The position numbers and the translations under genes are program-made. Below the pieces are notes generated by a model that did not search any database, had not been told where the DNA came from, and was given only the letters and a program-made list of their open reading frames with translations. A stretch of 64,000 nt of DNA from Alloalcanivorax xiamenensis (GTDB lineage: Bacteria > Pseudomonadota > Gammaproteobacteria > Pseudomonadales > Alcanivoracaceae), in NCBI RefSeq assembly GCF_009846745.1, contig NZ_AQPF01000015.1:18318-82317 (forward strand). Direction: 5' to 3'. Below, piece after piece: positions 8,726 through 17,395 of this stretch. Within the stretch, counting starts at the first letter, position 1. Each line of letters opens with the position of its first letter.

Positions 8726-8772
8726 CGAAAGGCCCGCTTCCTCTGTTTGGAACGGGCCTTTCGTCGTTTTTT
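8726..8772 (+). terminator. Intrinsic terminator after ycaC (possibly bidirectional with rho)
   Basis: CGAAAGGCCCG (8726-8736) pairs with CGGGCCTTTCG (8753-8763) and TTTTTT follows at 8767-8772. On the other strand the same hairpin is followed by TGTTTTC, so it can also serve the converging rho transcript. Confidence 0.85.
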
Positions 8773-8789
8773 CTCGAGGTGTGCGCGGG

Positions 8790-10049
8790 TTATTTGCGCT
8801 TCATGGACTCGAAGAATTCCAGATTGGTTTTGGTCTGTTTCATGCGATCCAGAAGGAACTCCATGGCGCCGATCTCATCCATCGGATGCAGCACTTTGCG
8901 CAGGATCCACATTTTCTGCAGCTCGTCTTCACTGACCAGACGTTCTTCACGGCGGGTGCCGGACTTCTTGATGTTGATGGCCGGGAACACGCGTTTCTCG
9001 GAGACCTTGCGGTCCAGGTGCAGTTCCATGTTGCCGGTGCCCTTGAACTCCTCGTAGATCACTTCATCCATCTTGGAGCCGGTTTCCACCAGTGCCGTGG
9101 CGAGGATGGTCAGGCTGCCGCCTTCCTCGATGTTCCGGGCGGCGCCGAAGAAGCGTTTCGGTTTTTCCAGGGCGTGGGCATCCACACCGCCGGTCAGGAC
9201 CTTACCGGAGCTGGGCTGCACGGTGTTGTAGGCGCGTGCCAGACGGGTGATGGAATCCAGCAGGATGATAACGTCCTGCTTGTGCTCGACCAGACGCTTG
9301 GCTTTCTCGATCACCATTTCCGCTACCTGAACGTGGCGGGCCGGCGGCTCGTCGAAGGTGGAGGCGACAACTTCACCACGGACCGTGCGCGACATCTCCG
9401 TCACCTCTTCGGGACGCTCGTCGATCAGCAGCACGATCATGTGGGATTCGGGGTTGTTGCGGGCGATGGAGTGGGCGATGTTCTGCAGGAGCATGGTTTT
9501 ACCGGCTTTCGGCGGGGCCACGATCAGGCCGCGTTGCCCTTTGCCGATCGGGGCCACCAGATCGATCACTCGGGCGGTGATGTCCTCGGTGGAGCCGTTG
9601 CCCACTTCCATGACCAGACGCTCGGTGGGGAACAGAGGCGTCAGGTTTTCAAACAGAATCTTGTTCTTGGCGTTTTCCGGTTTATCGAAGTTGATCTCGT
9701 TGACCTTGAGCATGGCGAAATAGCGCTCGCCATCCTTGGGAGGTCGGATCTTGCCGGAAATGGTATCGCCGGTGCGCAGATTGAAGCGGCGAATCTGGCT
9801 CGGTGACACATAGATGTCATCCGGTCCCGCCAGATAGGAGCCTTCGGCGGAACGTAAAAAGCCGAAGCCATCCTGAAGAATCTCCAAGACGCCGTCGCCG
9901 TAAATGTCCGAGCCGTTTTTGGCGGCTCTCTTCAGAATCGAGAAGATGACGTCTTGTTTGCGGGTACGGGCCAGGTTTTCCAGGCCCAGTTCCTTGGCGA
10001 TGTCCAGGAGTTCGCCAATAGGCTTCTGCTTCAGTTCGGTCAGATTCAT
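8790..10049 (-). CDS. rho: Transcription termination factor Rho
   Basis: A 419-residue protein, the E. coli length, beginning MNLTELKQKPIGELLDIAKELGLEN. It has the N-terminal helix bundle, an OSB-fold RNA-binding domain (residues about 48-120, GFGFLRS, YVSPSQIRRF), and a RecA-like ATPase with the P-loop APPKAGKT and the Q/R-loop segments. It is the hexameric RNA helicase that ends untranslated transcription. It lies downstream of trxA on the same strand, as in many gammaproteobacteria, but 447 bp away. Confidence 0.98.
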   Translation of the reverse strand: MNLTELKQKPIGELLDIAKELGLENLARTRKQDVIFSILKRAAKNGSDIYGDGVLEILQDGFGFLRSAEGSYLAGPDDIYVSPSQIRRFNLRTGDTISGKIRPPKDGERYFAMLKVNEINFDKPENAKNKILFENLTPLFPTERLVMEVGNGSTEDITARVIDLVAPIGKGQRGLIVAPPKAGKTMLLQNIAHSIARNNPESHMIVLLIDERPEEVTEMSRTVRGEVVASTFDEPPARHVQVAEMVIEKAKRLVEHKQDVIILLDSITRLARAYNTVQPSSGKVLTGGVDAHALEKPKRFFGAARNIEEGGSLTILATALVETGSKMDEVIYEEFKGTGNMELHLDRKVSEKRVFPAINIKKSGTRREERLVSEDELQKMWILRKVLHPMDEIGAMEFLLDRMKQTKTNLEFFESMKRK

Positions 10050-10496
10050 TGGTGTGTTGGGTGTCTAGAGAATGAATGATTGGAAAACACCTGGGGGCGG
10101 TGTTGTTTTATGAAAGTCCGATTATCGGATTCGTTGTCCCTACGATAAGGGACGTCGTTCTGGAGCGCTTAGCCGGCAAAGCCGTGGAAATCTCTAATTG
10201 ATTGGTTCGTGAGGTTTCGGTGGGAAATATCGGGACATCCGGCCGGTGTACTCAGGCCCGTCGTCGAATCATGGGTAATGAAGGGATGCCCCTCCCGAAA
10301 ATCACCCACCGATACCGCCCCTGACGCGAGGCCATGGGTGAATCTTAACTCAAGAACAAATGAATTAGAGATCCCCTGCTTGAGGGTGCGAAAACGCTGG
10401 TTTTGGAATGTACCACCGTGAGTCGGCGCCTGTCCAGCCCATAATCAAACGGATAGGAGATGAATTGATCATGGGCTGGCCGGGATTGACAGCGTA
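10050..10496 (-). promoter_or_regulatory. Long trxA-rho intergenic region: rho promoter and structured leader
   Basis: A 447-bp gene-free stretch. Three structures are visible. A 15-bp hairpin with one mismatch lies at 10434-10479 just after trxA. GTCCCT/AGGGAC (10136-10141, 10148-10153) forms a small hairpin. ATCTCTAATT (10190-10199) is complementary to AATTAGAGAT (10363-10372) 163 bp away. Long leaders are known for rho in E. coli, where Rho attenuates its own transcription. No promoter could be placed with confidence. Confidence 0.55.
10434..10479. repeat. 15-bp inverted repeat downstream of trxA
   Basis: CCAGCCCATAATCAA (10434-10448) and TTGATCATGGGCTGG (10465-10479) pair with a single mismatch around a 16-nt loop. 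On the minus strand it follows the trxA stop by 17 bp. There is no T-run, so it is either a weak terminator, an RNA-stabilising 3' hairpin or part of the rho leader. Confidence 0.6.
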
Positions 10497-10823
10497 CTAC
10501 AGGGTGCTGTCCAGGAAAGCGGAGAGCTGGGATTTGGACAGCGCGCCCACCTTGGTGGCTTCGACGTCGCCGTTCTTGAACACGGTGAGTGTCGGAATGC
10601 CACGTACGCCGTATTTGCGCGGGGTATCCGGGTTCTCATCAATGTTCAGCTTGGCGATGGTCAGCTTGTCGGCGTATTCCTTGGACAGGTCCTCCAGGAT
10701 CGGCGCCACCATCTTGCACGGGCCGCACCACGGTGCCCAGTAGTCCACCAGAACCGGACCGTCGGCCTTGAGGACCTTGTCCTCGAAGTCGGCGTCGGTC
10801 ACGTTGATAATCTCGCCGCTCAT
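10497..10823 (-). CDS. trxA: Thioredoxin 1
   Basis: A 108-residue thioredoxin with the WCGPCK active site (Cys33, Cys36) and the cis-Pro region RGIPT. It reduces cytoplasmic disulfides, including those of ribonucleotide and methionine sulfoxide reductases. AGGAGA lies 7 bp before the ATG. It is divergent from ppx and upstream of rho on the same strand. Confidence 0.97.
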   Translation of the reverse strand: MSGEIINVTDADFEDKVLKADGPVLVDYWAPWCGPCKMVAPILEDLSKEYADKLTIAKLNIDENPDTPRKYGVRGIPTLTVFKNGDVEATKVGALSKSQLSAFLDSTL

Positions 10824-10863
10824 GAATATCTCCTGCTTAAGGGTTTCGCGGGATTGATACTAT

Positions 10864-10887
10864 CGGGCCGGCAACGCGGGATTTCAA
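10864..10887 (-). promoter_or_regulatory. Candidate trxA promoter
   Basis: On the minus strand TTGAAA (complement of 10882-10887) is followed after about 17 bp by GATAGT. The predicted start of transcription gives a leader of about 35 nt. Spacing is uncertain because TAGTAT, 2 bp further, is also possible. Confidence 0.35.
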
Positions 10888-11030
10888 GCGTGAGGGGCGA
10901 TTACGCCGACAGCCGGACCCTATGGCGGGATCGATTGCCGGTTGCGGCGTGCCCTCGCGGCGCGGAAAATCAATCCATGGGCGCGTCGGGGACGGCCGCC
11001 GTTTCCGCAGCTTGGCAGAGAGGGAACAAT

Positions 11031-12521
11031 TTGCGACAAGGCGAGCAACTGGCGGCCATTGATCTGGGCTCCAATAGTTTTCATATGGTGGTGGCGCGTC
11101 AGGATCAGGGAGAAGTACGCCTGCTGGAAGGTCTCTCGGAAAAAGTGCAGTTGGGCAGCGGTCTGGACAAGGAGAATCGGCTGGATGAGGAAACCCAGCA
11201 GCGGGCGCTGGAATGCCTGGCCCGGTTTGCCCAGCGGATCACCGGCGTGCGCAGGGGCAACGTCCGGGTAGTGGGGACCAATACCCTGCGCATGGCGCGT
11301 AACGCCAAGGCGTTTATCGCCCGCGCCGAGCAGGTTCTTGGCCATGACATCGAGGTGGTGGCCGGCCGTGAAGAAGCCCGGCTGATTTACCTTGGCGTGG
11401 CTCACAGTCTGGCCGCCAATGGCGGCAGCCGGCTGGTGGTGGATATTGGCGGCGGTTCCAGTGAGTTGATCATCGGTGAAGGGTTCGAGGCGGTGGAAAC
11501 CGAGTCCCTGCATATGGGCTGTGTCAGTTTCCGCCAGCGCTTCTTCGCCGATGGCCGTATCACCGAGGCGGGCATGGCCCGGGCAGTCACCGCCGCCCGC
11601 CAGGAAGTACTGTCGATCGAGGCCAACTACCGGCGGATGGGCTGGACCCAGGCGGTGGGTGCCTCCGGCACCATCAAGGCCATCGCTCAGGTGTGTGAGG
11701 AAAGCGGCCTGACCGATCAGGGCATTACTCTGGAGGCGCTGGAGAAAATCGCCCGCAAGGTGGTGAAAGCCGGTTCCGCGGACGCCTTGTCCCTGAAAGG
11801 TCTTCGTGAGGATCGCAAGCCGATTTTCGCCTCCGGGCTGGCCATCCTGCTGGGGATCTTCCGGCAACTGGGCATTACCCATATGACGGTATCCGGCGGC
11901 GCCCTGCGTGAAGGGTTGCTCTACGACTTGCTGGGACGTTTTACCCATGAGGATGTCCGGGAGCGCAGCGTACAGGCGGTAATGGATCGTTACCGGGTGG
12001 AGCCGGCCCAGGCGCGTCGGGTGCACGACACCGTGCTGGCGTTGCACCAGTCGGTGGCGGAGGCGTGGTCACTGAATGATGAGGCGCTGCTGGATACCCT
12101 GCGTTGGGCGGCGTTACTGCATGAAGTGGGTCTGACCGTCTCCCACAGCCAATTCCACAAGCATGGCGCCTATATGCTTTCCAACGCCGATCTGCCCGGC
12201 TTTTCGCGCCAGGAACAGGCGGCGGTGGCGCTGCTGGTGCGCGGCCATCGCCGCAAACTGCCGCTGTCGGCCCTATCGGAATGGGACGAGGAAGAGCGGG
12301 AGCCGCTGTTGCGACTGTGCCTGCTGCTGCGTCTGGCCTGTCGTCTGCATCATGCGCGTAGTGACGAGCCGTTGCCGTCGCTAAGCCTGGTCGCCGACGG
12401 CAAGGTATTGACGCTGAGCTTCCCGCCAGGCTGGCTGGCGGAACACCCGCTGACCCAGGCGGATCTGGAGCAGGAGCAGGAGTTCTTCCAGAGCAGCGAT
12501 TATCAGCTGGCAGTGACCTGA
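11031..12521 (+). CDS. ppx: Exopolyphosphatase (Ppx/GppA family)
   Basis: A Ppx/GppA phosphatase with actin-like ATPase folds in the first 300 residues (AIDLGSNSFHMVVAR, VDIGGGSSELIIG, VSGGALREGLLYDLLGR) and a C-terminal HD-like helical region (LHEVGLTVSHSQFHKHGAYML). It removes terminal phosphates from polyphosphate. The start is uncertain: TTG at 11031 follows GAGAGGG and gives 496 residues, while ATG at 10977 gives 514, nearer E. coli Ppx (513), but without a clear ribosome site. It converges on ppk; in E. coli the two form one operon. Confidence 0.93.
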   Translation: MRQGEQLAAIDLGSNSFHMVVARQDQGEVRLLEGLSEKVQLGSGLDKENRLDEETQQRALECLARFAQRITGVRRGNVRVVGTNTLRMARNAKAFIARAEQVLGHDIEVVAGREEARLIYLGVAHSLAANGGSRLVVDIGGGSSELIIGEGFEAVETESLHMGCVSFRQRFFADGRITEAGMARAVTAARQEVLSIEANYRRMGWTQAVGASGTIKAIAQVCEESGLTDQGITLEALEKIARKVVKAGSADALSLKGLREDRKPIFASGLAILLGIFRQLGITHMTVSGGALREGLLYDLLGRFTHEDVRERSVQAVMDRYRVEPAQARRVHDTVLALHQSVAEAWSLNDEALLDTLRWAALLHEVGLTVSHSQFHKHGAYMLSNADLPGFSRQEQAAVALLVRGHRRKLPLSALSEWDEEEREPLLRLCLLLRLACRLHHARSDEPLPSLSLVADGKVLTLSFPPGWLAEHPLTQADLEQEQEFFQSSDYQLAVT

Positions 12522-12534
12522 AGCGCGATCCGTG

Positions 12535-12544
12535 CCCCCCCCCC
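12535..12544. repeat. Run of ten C after ppx
   Basis: Ten consecutive C residues lie 13 bp after the ppx stop. Such runs can slip, but this one is outside any coding or promoter region seen. Confidence 0.6.
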
Positions 12545-12602
12545 GCTATCCTAAATTCTGGCGGGTCTCGGGAACATGGATTCAGCGATTGCTACAAGGC
12601 CA

Positions 12603-12677
12603 CCGTGGAGCTTGCCCCGCAAGCGAATTACGGCGGGGCATCGCAAGAGGTACGCCAGCGGGGCTGGCTCCCACACC
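12603..12677. repeat. REP pair (BIME) between ppx and ppk
   Basis: A divergent REP copy in plus orientation (12603-12628, CCGTGGAGCTTGCCCCGCAA then GCGAAT) is followed by a minus copy (about 12653-12677, ending GGCTCCCACACC). It sits between the convergent ppx and ppk 3' ends. Confidence 0.65.
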
Positions 12678-12717
12678 GGGGGCGTAGCCCTATCCGCGGG
12701 AAGCTGCCGGCACACGT

Positions 12718-14802
12718 TCAACCGTTGCTCAGTGCTTCCAGCAAGGCCTGCTGGGCCAGGAACGGCTCCTCGTCGGCGGCCGGCGCGGCGCGTTGATAGC
12801 TGCCGTCCGCGTTCAACAGCCAGGCCTGGGTGTTGTCGCGCAGATAGAAGTGCAATCCCTCTTCCAGTATCTGTTTCTTGAGCTTGGGATCATTGACCGG
12901 GAAGCAGGTCTCCACCCGATTGAACAGATTGCGATCCATCCAGTCGGCGCTGGCGCAGTACACCAGGTCCTCGCCCGCGTGGTGGAAATGGTAAATGCGG
13001 GTGTGTTCCAGGAAGCGGCCGATGATGGAGCGCACCCGAATGTTTTCCGACAGACCGGGGATGCCCGGCCGCAGACAACAAATCCCGCGCACGATCAGAT
13101 CAATCTCCACCCCCGCCTGACTGGCCCGGTACAGCGCCTGCATGATGCGTTCCTCGGTGAGGGAGTTGAACTTGGCGATGATCCGCGCCGGTTTGCCGGC
13201 ACGGGCCTGCTCGGTCTCGAACTCGATCCACTCCATCAGACTGGGGTGCAGGGTGAACGGCGCATGCTTGAGCTGCTTGAGCCGCGCCGCCTTACCCATG
13301 CCGGTGAGTTCCTGAAAGATCTTGTGCACGTCCTGGCAGATACCCGGTTCGGCGGTGAGCATCCCGTAGTCGGTGTAGAACTTGGTGGTTTTAGTATGGT
13401 AATTGCCGGTACCCAGATGAGCGTAACGCTTCATGCCGTCGCCGTCCCGGCGCAGCACCAACAGCATTTTTGAGTGGGTTTTATAGCCCACCACGCCATA
13501 CACCACGATGGCGCCGGCTTCCTGCAAGCGACGGGCCCCCTCGATGTTGGACTCCTCGTCGAAGCGGGCGCGCAGCTCGACCACCGCGATCACTTCCTTG
13601 CCGTTGCGGGCGGCGGTTTCCAGATGATCCAGGATTTCCGAGTTGGTGCCGGTACGGTACAGCGTTTGTTTGATCGCCAGAACCTTGGGGTCCCGCGCCG
13701 CTTCCGCCAACAGATTGACCACCGGACTGAAACTCTCGAACGGATGGTGCAGCAGGATGTCACCCTGGTCGATGGCGTCGAAAATGCTCTCGTATTTCCT
13801 CACCGGCGCCGGTACCCGGGGAGTGAAAGGCGGATAGTGCAGACGCGGCCGGTTGACGCTGGTGAACATGCGCGCCAGGTTCACCGGGCCGTTGGCTTTG
13901 TAAGCGTCTTCCGGGCCCAGTTCGAACTGTTCCAGCAGATACTCGATCAGGTGCTGGGGGCAGTTGTCGGCCACTTCCAATCGCACTTCGTCACCGTAGC
14001 GCCGGGACAGCAGCTCCCCTTTGAGCGCGCTGGCCAGATCCTCCACGTCCTCGTCCACTTCCAGATCCGCGTTCCGGGTGACGCGGAACTGATAGCAACC
14101 GGTGGCTTTCATGCCCGGAAACAGATCGCTGACATGGGCATGGATCATGGACGAAAGAAAGATGAAGTTATCGTCGCCGTTTTCGCACACTTCGTCGGGC
14201 AGCCGGATCAGACGAGGCAGTGATCGCGGCGCCGGCACGATGGCAAGCCCGGTGGAACGGCCGAAAGCGTCCTTGCCATCCAGAGGCACGATGAAATTGA
14301 GGCTCTTGTTGACCAGGCGCGGGAAAGGGTGGGCCGGATCCAGGGCAATGGGCGTGAGCACAGGATAGACCTGGTCCCGGAAATACTTCTTCACCCACTC
14401 GGCCTGGACTTCGGTCAAATGCTCGCGGCGCAGGAAATGGACGCCTTCCGCGGCCAGTGCTGGCAGCAGGATGTCCTGCAGGATGTGATACTGGCGCTGC
14501 ACCGCTTCATGGGTAATGCGCGAAATTTCCGGCAATACCTCCTGGGGAAGCATGCCATCCGGTCCCGGCGTGCCGGTGCCGGTTTCCATCTGATTACGCA
14601 ATCCCGCCACCCGGATCTCGAAGAACTCGTCCATATTGGAGGAGAAAATCAACAGGAAGTTGAGGCGTTCCATCAGGGGATGGCGCTCATCCATGGCCTG
14701 TTCCAGCACCCGCAGATTGAACTGCAGCAGGCTCAGTTCACGGTTGATGTAATTGTCGGGACTGCTCAAGTCCATGGACGGCGGATTGGCGTTGGCGTTC
14801 AT
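12718..14802 (-). CDS. ppk: Polyphosphate kinase 1
   Basis: A 694-residue protein (E. coli Ppk 688). It shows the family order: N domain (YINRELSLLQFNLRVLEQA), head domain, then two phospholipase-D-like catalytic domains with the phosphohistidine loop YKTHSKMLL and the C-terminal YCASADWMDRNLFNRVE. It makes polyphosphate from ATP. The start at 14802 is preferred over the upstream Met at 14844. AGGAT lies 9 bp before it, and the Pho box with its -10 predicts transcription starting near 14826, inside the longer version. Pho control fits storage of phosphate once uptake is induced. Confidence 0.96.
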   Translation of the reverse strand: MNANANPPSMDLSSPDNYINRELSLLQFNLRVLEQAMDERHPLMERLNFLLIFSSNMDEFFEIRVAGLRNQMETGTGTPGPDGMLPQEVLPEISRITHEAVQRQYHILQDILLPALAAEGVHFLRREHLTEVQAEWVKKYFRDQVYPVLTPIALDPAHPFPRLVNKSLNFIVPLDGKDAFGRSTGLAIVPAPRSLPRLIRLPDEVCENGDDNFIFLSSMIHAHVSDLFPGMKATGCYQFRVTRNADLEVDEDVEDLASALKGELLSRRYGDEVRLEVADNCPQHLIEYLLEQFELGPEDAYKANGPVNLARMFTSVNRPRLHYPPFTPRVPAPVRKYESIFDAIDQGDILLHHPFESFSPVVNLLAEAARDPKVLAIKQTLYRTGTNSEILDHLETAARNGKEVIAVVELRARFDEESNIEGARRLQEAGAIVVYGVVGYKTHSKMLLVLRRDGDGMKRYAHLGTGNYHTKTTKFYTDYGMLTAEPGICQDVHKIFQELTGMGKAARLKQLKHAPFTLHPSLMEWIEFETEQARAGKPARIIAKFNSLTEERIMQALYRASQAGVEIDLIVRGICCLRPGIPGLSENIRVRSIIGRFLEHTRIYHFHHAGEDLVYCASADWMDRNLFNRVETCFPVNDPKLKKQILEEGLHFYLRDNTQAWLLNADGSYQRAAPAADEEPFLAQQALLEALSNG

Positions 14803-14832
14803 GATGACATCCTGGGCCTGGGAGAGGCACTT

Positions 14833-14866
14833 ATTGGATGACATTAACGTGACAAGCGAATGACAG
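14833..14866 (-). promoter_or_regulatory. Pho box and -10 element of the ppk promoter
   Basis: On the minus strand CTGTCAT-TCGC-TTGTCAC (14866-14849) is an almost perfect PhoB box, the same arrangement as the E. coli phoA box. After exactly 10 bp comes TCCAAT (14838-14833) as -10. The predicted leader to the ppk ATG is about 24 nt. Confidence 0.8.
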
Positions 14867-14945
14867 GAAGAGGGGGAGGCAGTTAACCGTGGATAGTGGA
14901 CAGTTGACAGCGAAAAGCAAAAGACATGGAGATTGCGATGAAGCC

Positions 14946-15018
14946 GCTGTGGGAAGCTTGCTTGCAAGCGAATCGTTTGGGGCCGAAAGCCCTTTCGTTT
15001 GCAGGCAAGCTACAGCGG
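14946..15018. repeat. REP pair (BIME) between ppk and hemB
   Basis: A full REP copy in plus orientation at 14946-14973 (GCTGTGGGAAGCTTGCTTGC, then AAGCGAAT) faces a worn minus copy at 14995-15018 that lacks the TTCCC part. It lies just after hemB and upstream of the ppk Pho box. Confidence 0.75.
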
Positions 15019-15025
15019 CGGTTAT

Positions 15026-16039
15026 TCAGGAGGGCTTGTTTTGCAGCCGTTGCGCCGCGCGTTTGGCGAAGTAAGTGAGGATGCCGCTGGCGCCGGCCCG
15101 CTTGAACGCCAGCAGGGACTCCATTATGACCTTGTCCTCGTCCAGCCAGCCGTTCTGGAAGGCGGCCATGTGCATGGCGTACTCGCCGCTGACCTGATAG
15201 GCGAACACCGGCACCTTGAACTCGTCCCTGACACGCCGGATTACGTCCAGGTAGGGCATGCCGGGTTTCACCATCACCACGTCCGCGCCCTCGGCCAGAT
15301 CCAGTGCGATCTCATGGAGGGCTTCGTCGGAGTTGCCCGGGTCCATCTGATAGGTGTTCTTGTCCGCCTTGCCCAGGTTGCTGGCGGAGCCCACCGCGTC
15401 CCGGAACGGACCGTAGTAGGCGGAAGCGTACTTGGCGGAGTAGGCCATGATACGGGTGTGAATGTACTGATTGTCTTCCAGGGTCTGGCGAATCTCGCCG
15501 ATGCGACCGTCCATCATGTCCGACGGCGCGACAAAATCGGCGCCGGCCTCGGCATGGGAGAGCGCCTGGCGAACCAGTGCCCGCACCGTTTCCTCGTTGA
15601 GCACATACCCGTCTTCGTCGAGGATGCCGTCCTGGCCGTGGATGGTGAACGGGTCAAGGGCCACGTCGGTGATCACCGCCATTTCCGGCACCGCCGCCTT
15701 GATCGCCCGGGTGCAGCGCTGGACCAGGCCGTCCGGGTTCCAGGCTTCCGCCGCGTCCAGACTTTTGGCCTCCGCCGGAGTGGACGGGAACAGTGCCATC
15801 GCCGGAACGCCCAGGGCCGCCAGTTGCTCCGCTTCGCGGCATAACAGGTCGATGCTCATGCGCTCGATACCGGGCATCGAGGCCACCGCTTCGGTGCGGT
15901 TCTCACCTTCGATGATGAACACCGGGTAGATCAGGTCGCTGGGCGTGAGCACGGATTCGCGCATCATGCGGCGGGAGAAATCGTCTTTGCGCATGCGGCG
16001 CATGCGGGTATGCGGCCAGGGTGCACGGGGAAAGGACAT
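15026..16039 (-). CDS. hemB: Delta-aminolevulinic acid dehydratase (porphobilinogen synthase)
   Basis: A 337-residue HemB. It condenses two 5-aminolevulinate molecules to porphobilinogen in heme synthesis. Typical segments are the N-terminal arm (MRRMRKDDFSRRMMRE), LTPSDLIYPVFIIEG, the active-site lysine regions SAKYASAYYGPFRDAVGSA and VMVKPGMPYLD, and YQVSGEYAM. It is divergent from greB. The other heme genes of the window (hemC, hemD) lie 28 kb away. Confidence 0.97.
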   Translation of the reverse strand: MSFPRAPWPHTRMRRMRKDDFSRRMMRESVLTPSDLIYPVFIIEGENRTEAVASMPGIERMSIDLLCREAEQLAALGVPAMALFPSTPAEAKSLDAAEAWNPDGLVQRCTRAIKAAVPEMAVITDVALDPFTIHGQDGILDEDGYVLNEETVRALVRQALSHAEAGADFVAPSDMMDGRIGEIRQTLEDNQYIHTRIMAYSAKYASAYYGPFRDAVGSASNLGKADKNTYQMDPGNSDEALHEIALDLAEGADVVMVKPGMPYLDVIRRVRDEFKVPVFAYQVSGEYAMHMAAFQNGWLDEDKVIMESLLAFKRAGASGILTYFAKRAAQRLQNKPS

Positions 16040-16229
16040 AGGGCGTTACCTTACTGTGGGCGTCGTGTTTGCGAGCCTCGGCTCATCAGCCCCGATGGGG
16101 GGCTTGGTAAGCCGGCCGGTGTCAGGCCCGGGGGTGCCGCTGGCCGTGACGTGGCAATCGCGAGATGATAGCGCGATGCGCGCCGGGCAGTTTACCAATG
16201 CCGGCAAGGTTGATCCATTGAGGCAGGCT

Positions 16230-16745
16230 ATGGGACGTTGGCGACCCCGGGGTAATCCGGGTTCCAAATACATCACGCCAGAAGGCTATCAGACCATGAA
16301 CCGGGAATTGCAGACCCTGTGGAAGGAAACCCGCCCTCAGGTGACGCAGGCGGTGCAGGAAGCCGCCGCCCAGGGAGACCGTTCGGAGAACGCCGAATAT
16401 ATCTACGGCAAGAAGCAACTGCGCGAAATTGACCGCCGGATTCGCTTTCTCAGCAAACGCCTGGACGGCATGGTGGTGGTGGACCGGCCGCCGGAGGATA
16501 CCGGCAAGGTGTTCTTTGGCGCCTGGGTGGAAGTGGAGGATGAGGACGGTGAAAACCACCGTTACCGTTTGGTTGGGCCGGATGAGGCCGACGGCGGGCG
16601 TGGCTATATCAGCGTTGATGCGCCCCTGGCCCGGGCTTTGCTTGGTAAACGGGAAGACGATGAGGCCTGGGTGAGAACCCCCACCGGGGAACGTTGTCTT
16701 TACGTCAACAAAATCTGGTATCAGTTTCCGGAAGCAGCCCCATGA
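16230..16745 (+). CDS. greB: Transcription elongation factor GreB
   Basis: A 171-residue GreB with the N-terminal coiled coil (ITPEGYQTMNRELQTLWKETRP, GDRSENAEYIYGKKQLREIDRR) carrying the acidic tip residues, and the C-terminal FKBP-like domain (KVFFGAWVEVEDEDG, YISVDAPLARALLGK). It stimulates RNA cleavage by backtracked RNA polymerase. The frame opens at 15945, but ATG at 16230 gives the family length with GAGGCAGG upstream. The stop overlaps the next start as ATGA, so greB, the DUF502 gene and elbB are translationally coupled. Confidence 0.95.
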   Translation: MGRWRPRGNPGSKYITPEGYQTMNRELQTLWKETRPQVTQAVQEAAAQGDRSENAEYIYGKKQLREIDRRIRFLSKRLDGMVVVDRPPEDTGKVFFGAWVEVEDEDGENHRYRLVGPDEADGGRGYISVDAPLARALLGKREDDEAWVRTPTGERCLYVNKIWYQFPEAAP

Positions 16746-17395
16746 AAGCGGACCGAGGTTTCTGGTTTTTCGTGCGCAAATCGCTGATCGGCGGTGTCAT
16801 CATTCTGCTGCCGATCTCGATCATCGCGTTCTTCTTCAAGTGGCTTTACGATGCGGTCACCAGCCTGATCGCGCCGTTCACCCGGTTCGTGGTGCACACT
16901 TTCGGGTTGCCGAAGTTCGCCGCCGACTGGGTGGTGGTGGCGGTGCTGGTGGTGTTTTGTTTCCTGGTCGGCACCCTGGTGGCGACCCGCCTGGGAAGCT
17001 GGTTGTGGCAGCGCTTCGAGGCGCGCACCATGGTCCGTCTGCCGGGCTACCGGCTGGTCAAGGAGATCATTCTTCAGGTCTTTGGCAAGGATGAGGACAG
17101 CCCTTTTCATCGGGGTGAGGTGGCCCAGATATGGCTGTACGGACGTCAGGCGGACGTCTCGGTGATGGGTTTGATAACCTCGCACCACGGCAACGGCCGG
17201 GTGACCGTGTTCGTGCCCACCGGGCCCAATCCCACCACCGGTTTTATATACCATGTGAACGAAGAGCTGGTGACCCGGCACCCGGAAGTGGGTGTCGAGC
17301 AGATGATGAAATCCGTAGTGGCCTGTGGCGCTGGTAGTGGTCAGTTGCTGCGGGGTGACGGTAACGGATCCGAAATACGAGGAGAGCAATCATGA
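16742..17395 (+). CDS. DUF502 family inner-membrane protein
   Basis: A 217-residue DUF502 protein. Two transmembrane helices lie at about residues 14-36 (LIGGVIILLPISIIAFFFKW) and 62-85 (WVVVAVLVVFCFLVGTLVATR), followed by a soluble beta-rich domain (IWLYGRQADVSVMGLITSHH, VTVFVPTGPNPTTGF). The function is not known in bacteria; a plant member (COV1) takes part in membrane trafficking. It is coupled by ATGA overlaps to greB upstream and elbB downstream. Confidence 0.88.
   Translation: MKADRGFWFFVRKSLIGGVIILLPISIIAFFFKWLYDAVTSLIAPFTRFVVHTFGLPKFAADWVVVAVLVVFCFLVGTLVATRLGSWLWQRFEARTMVRLPGYRLVKEIILQVFGKDEDSPFHRGEVAQIWLYGRQADVSVMGLITSHHGNGRVTVFVPTGPNPTTGFIYHVNEELVTRHPEVGVEQMMKSVVACGAGSGQLLRGDGNGSEIRGEQS

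Noticed and set aside
10408..10743. Small plus-strand gene after GGAGATGAA in the trxA-rho gap
   Set aside because: The apparent ribosome site is the loop of the 15-bp hairpin, and the frame continues antisense through trxA.
10920..12047. 375-codon frame opposite ppx
   Set aside because: Antisense shadow of ppx; no domain, skewed composition.
12535..12544. Phase-variable poly-C tract
   Set aside because: It lies between convergent gene ends where a length change would alter no protein or promoter.
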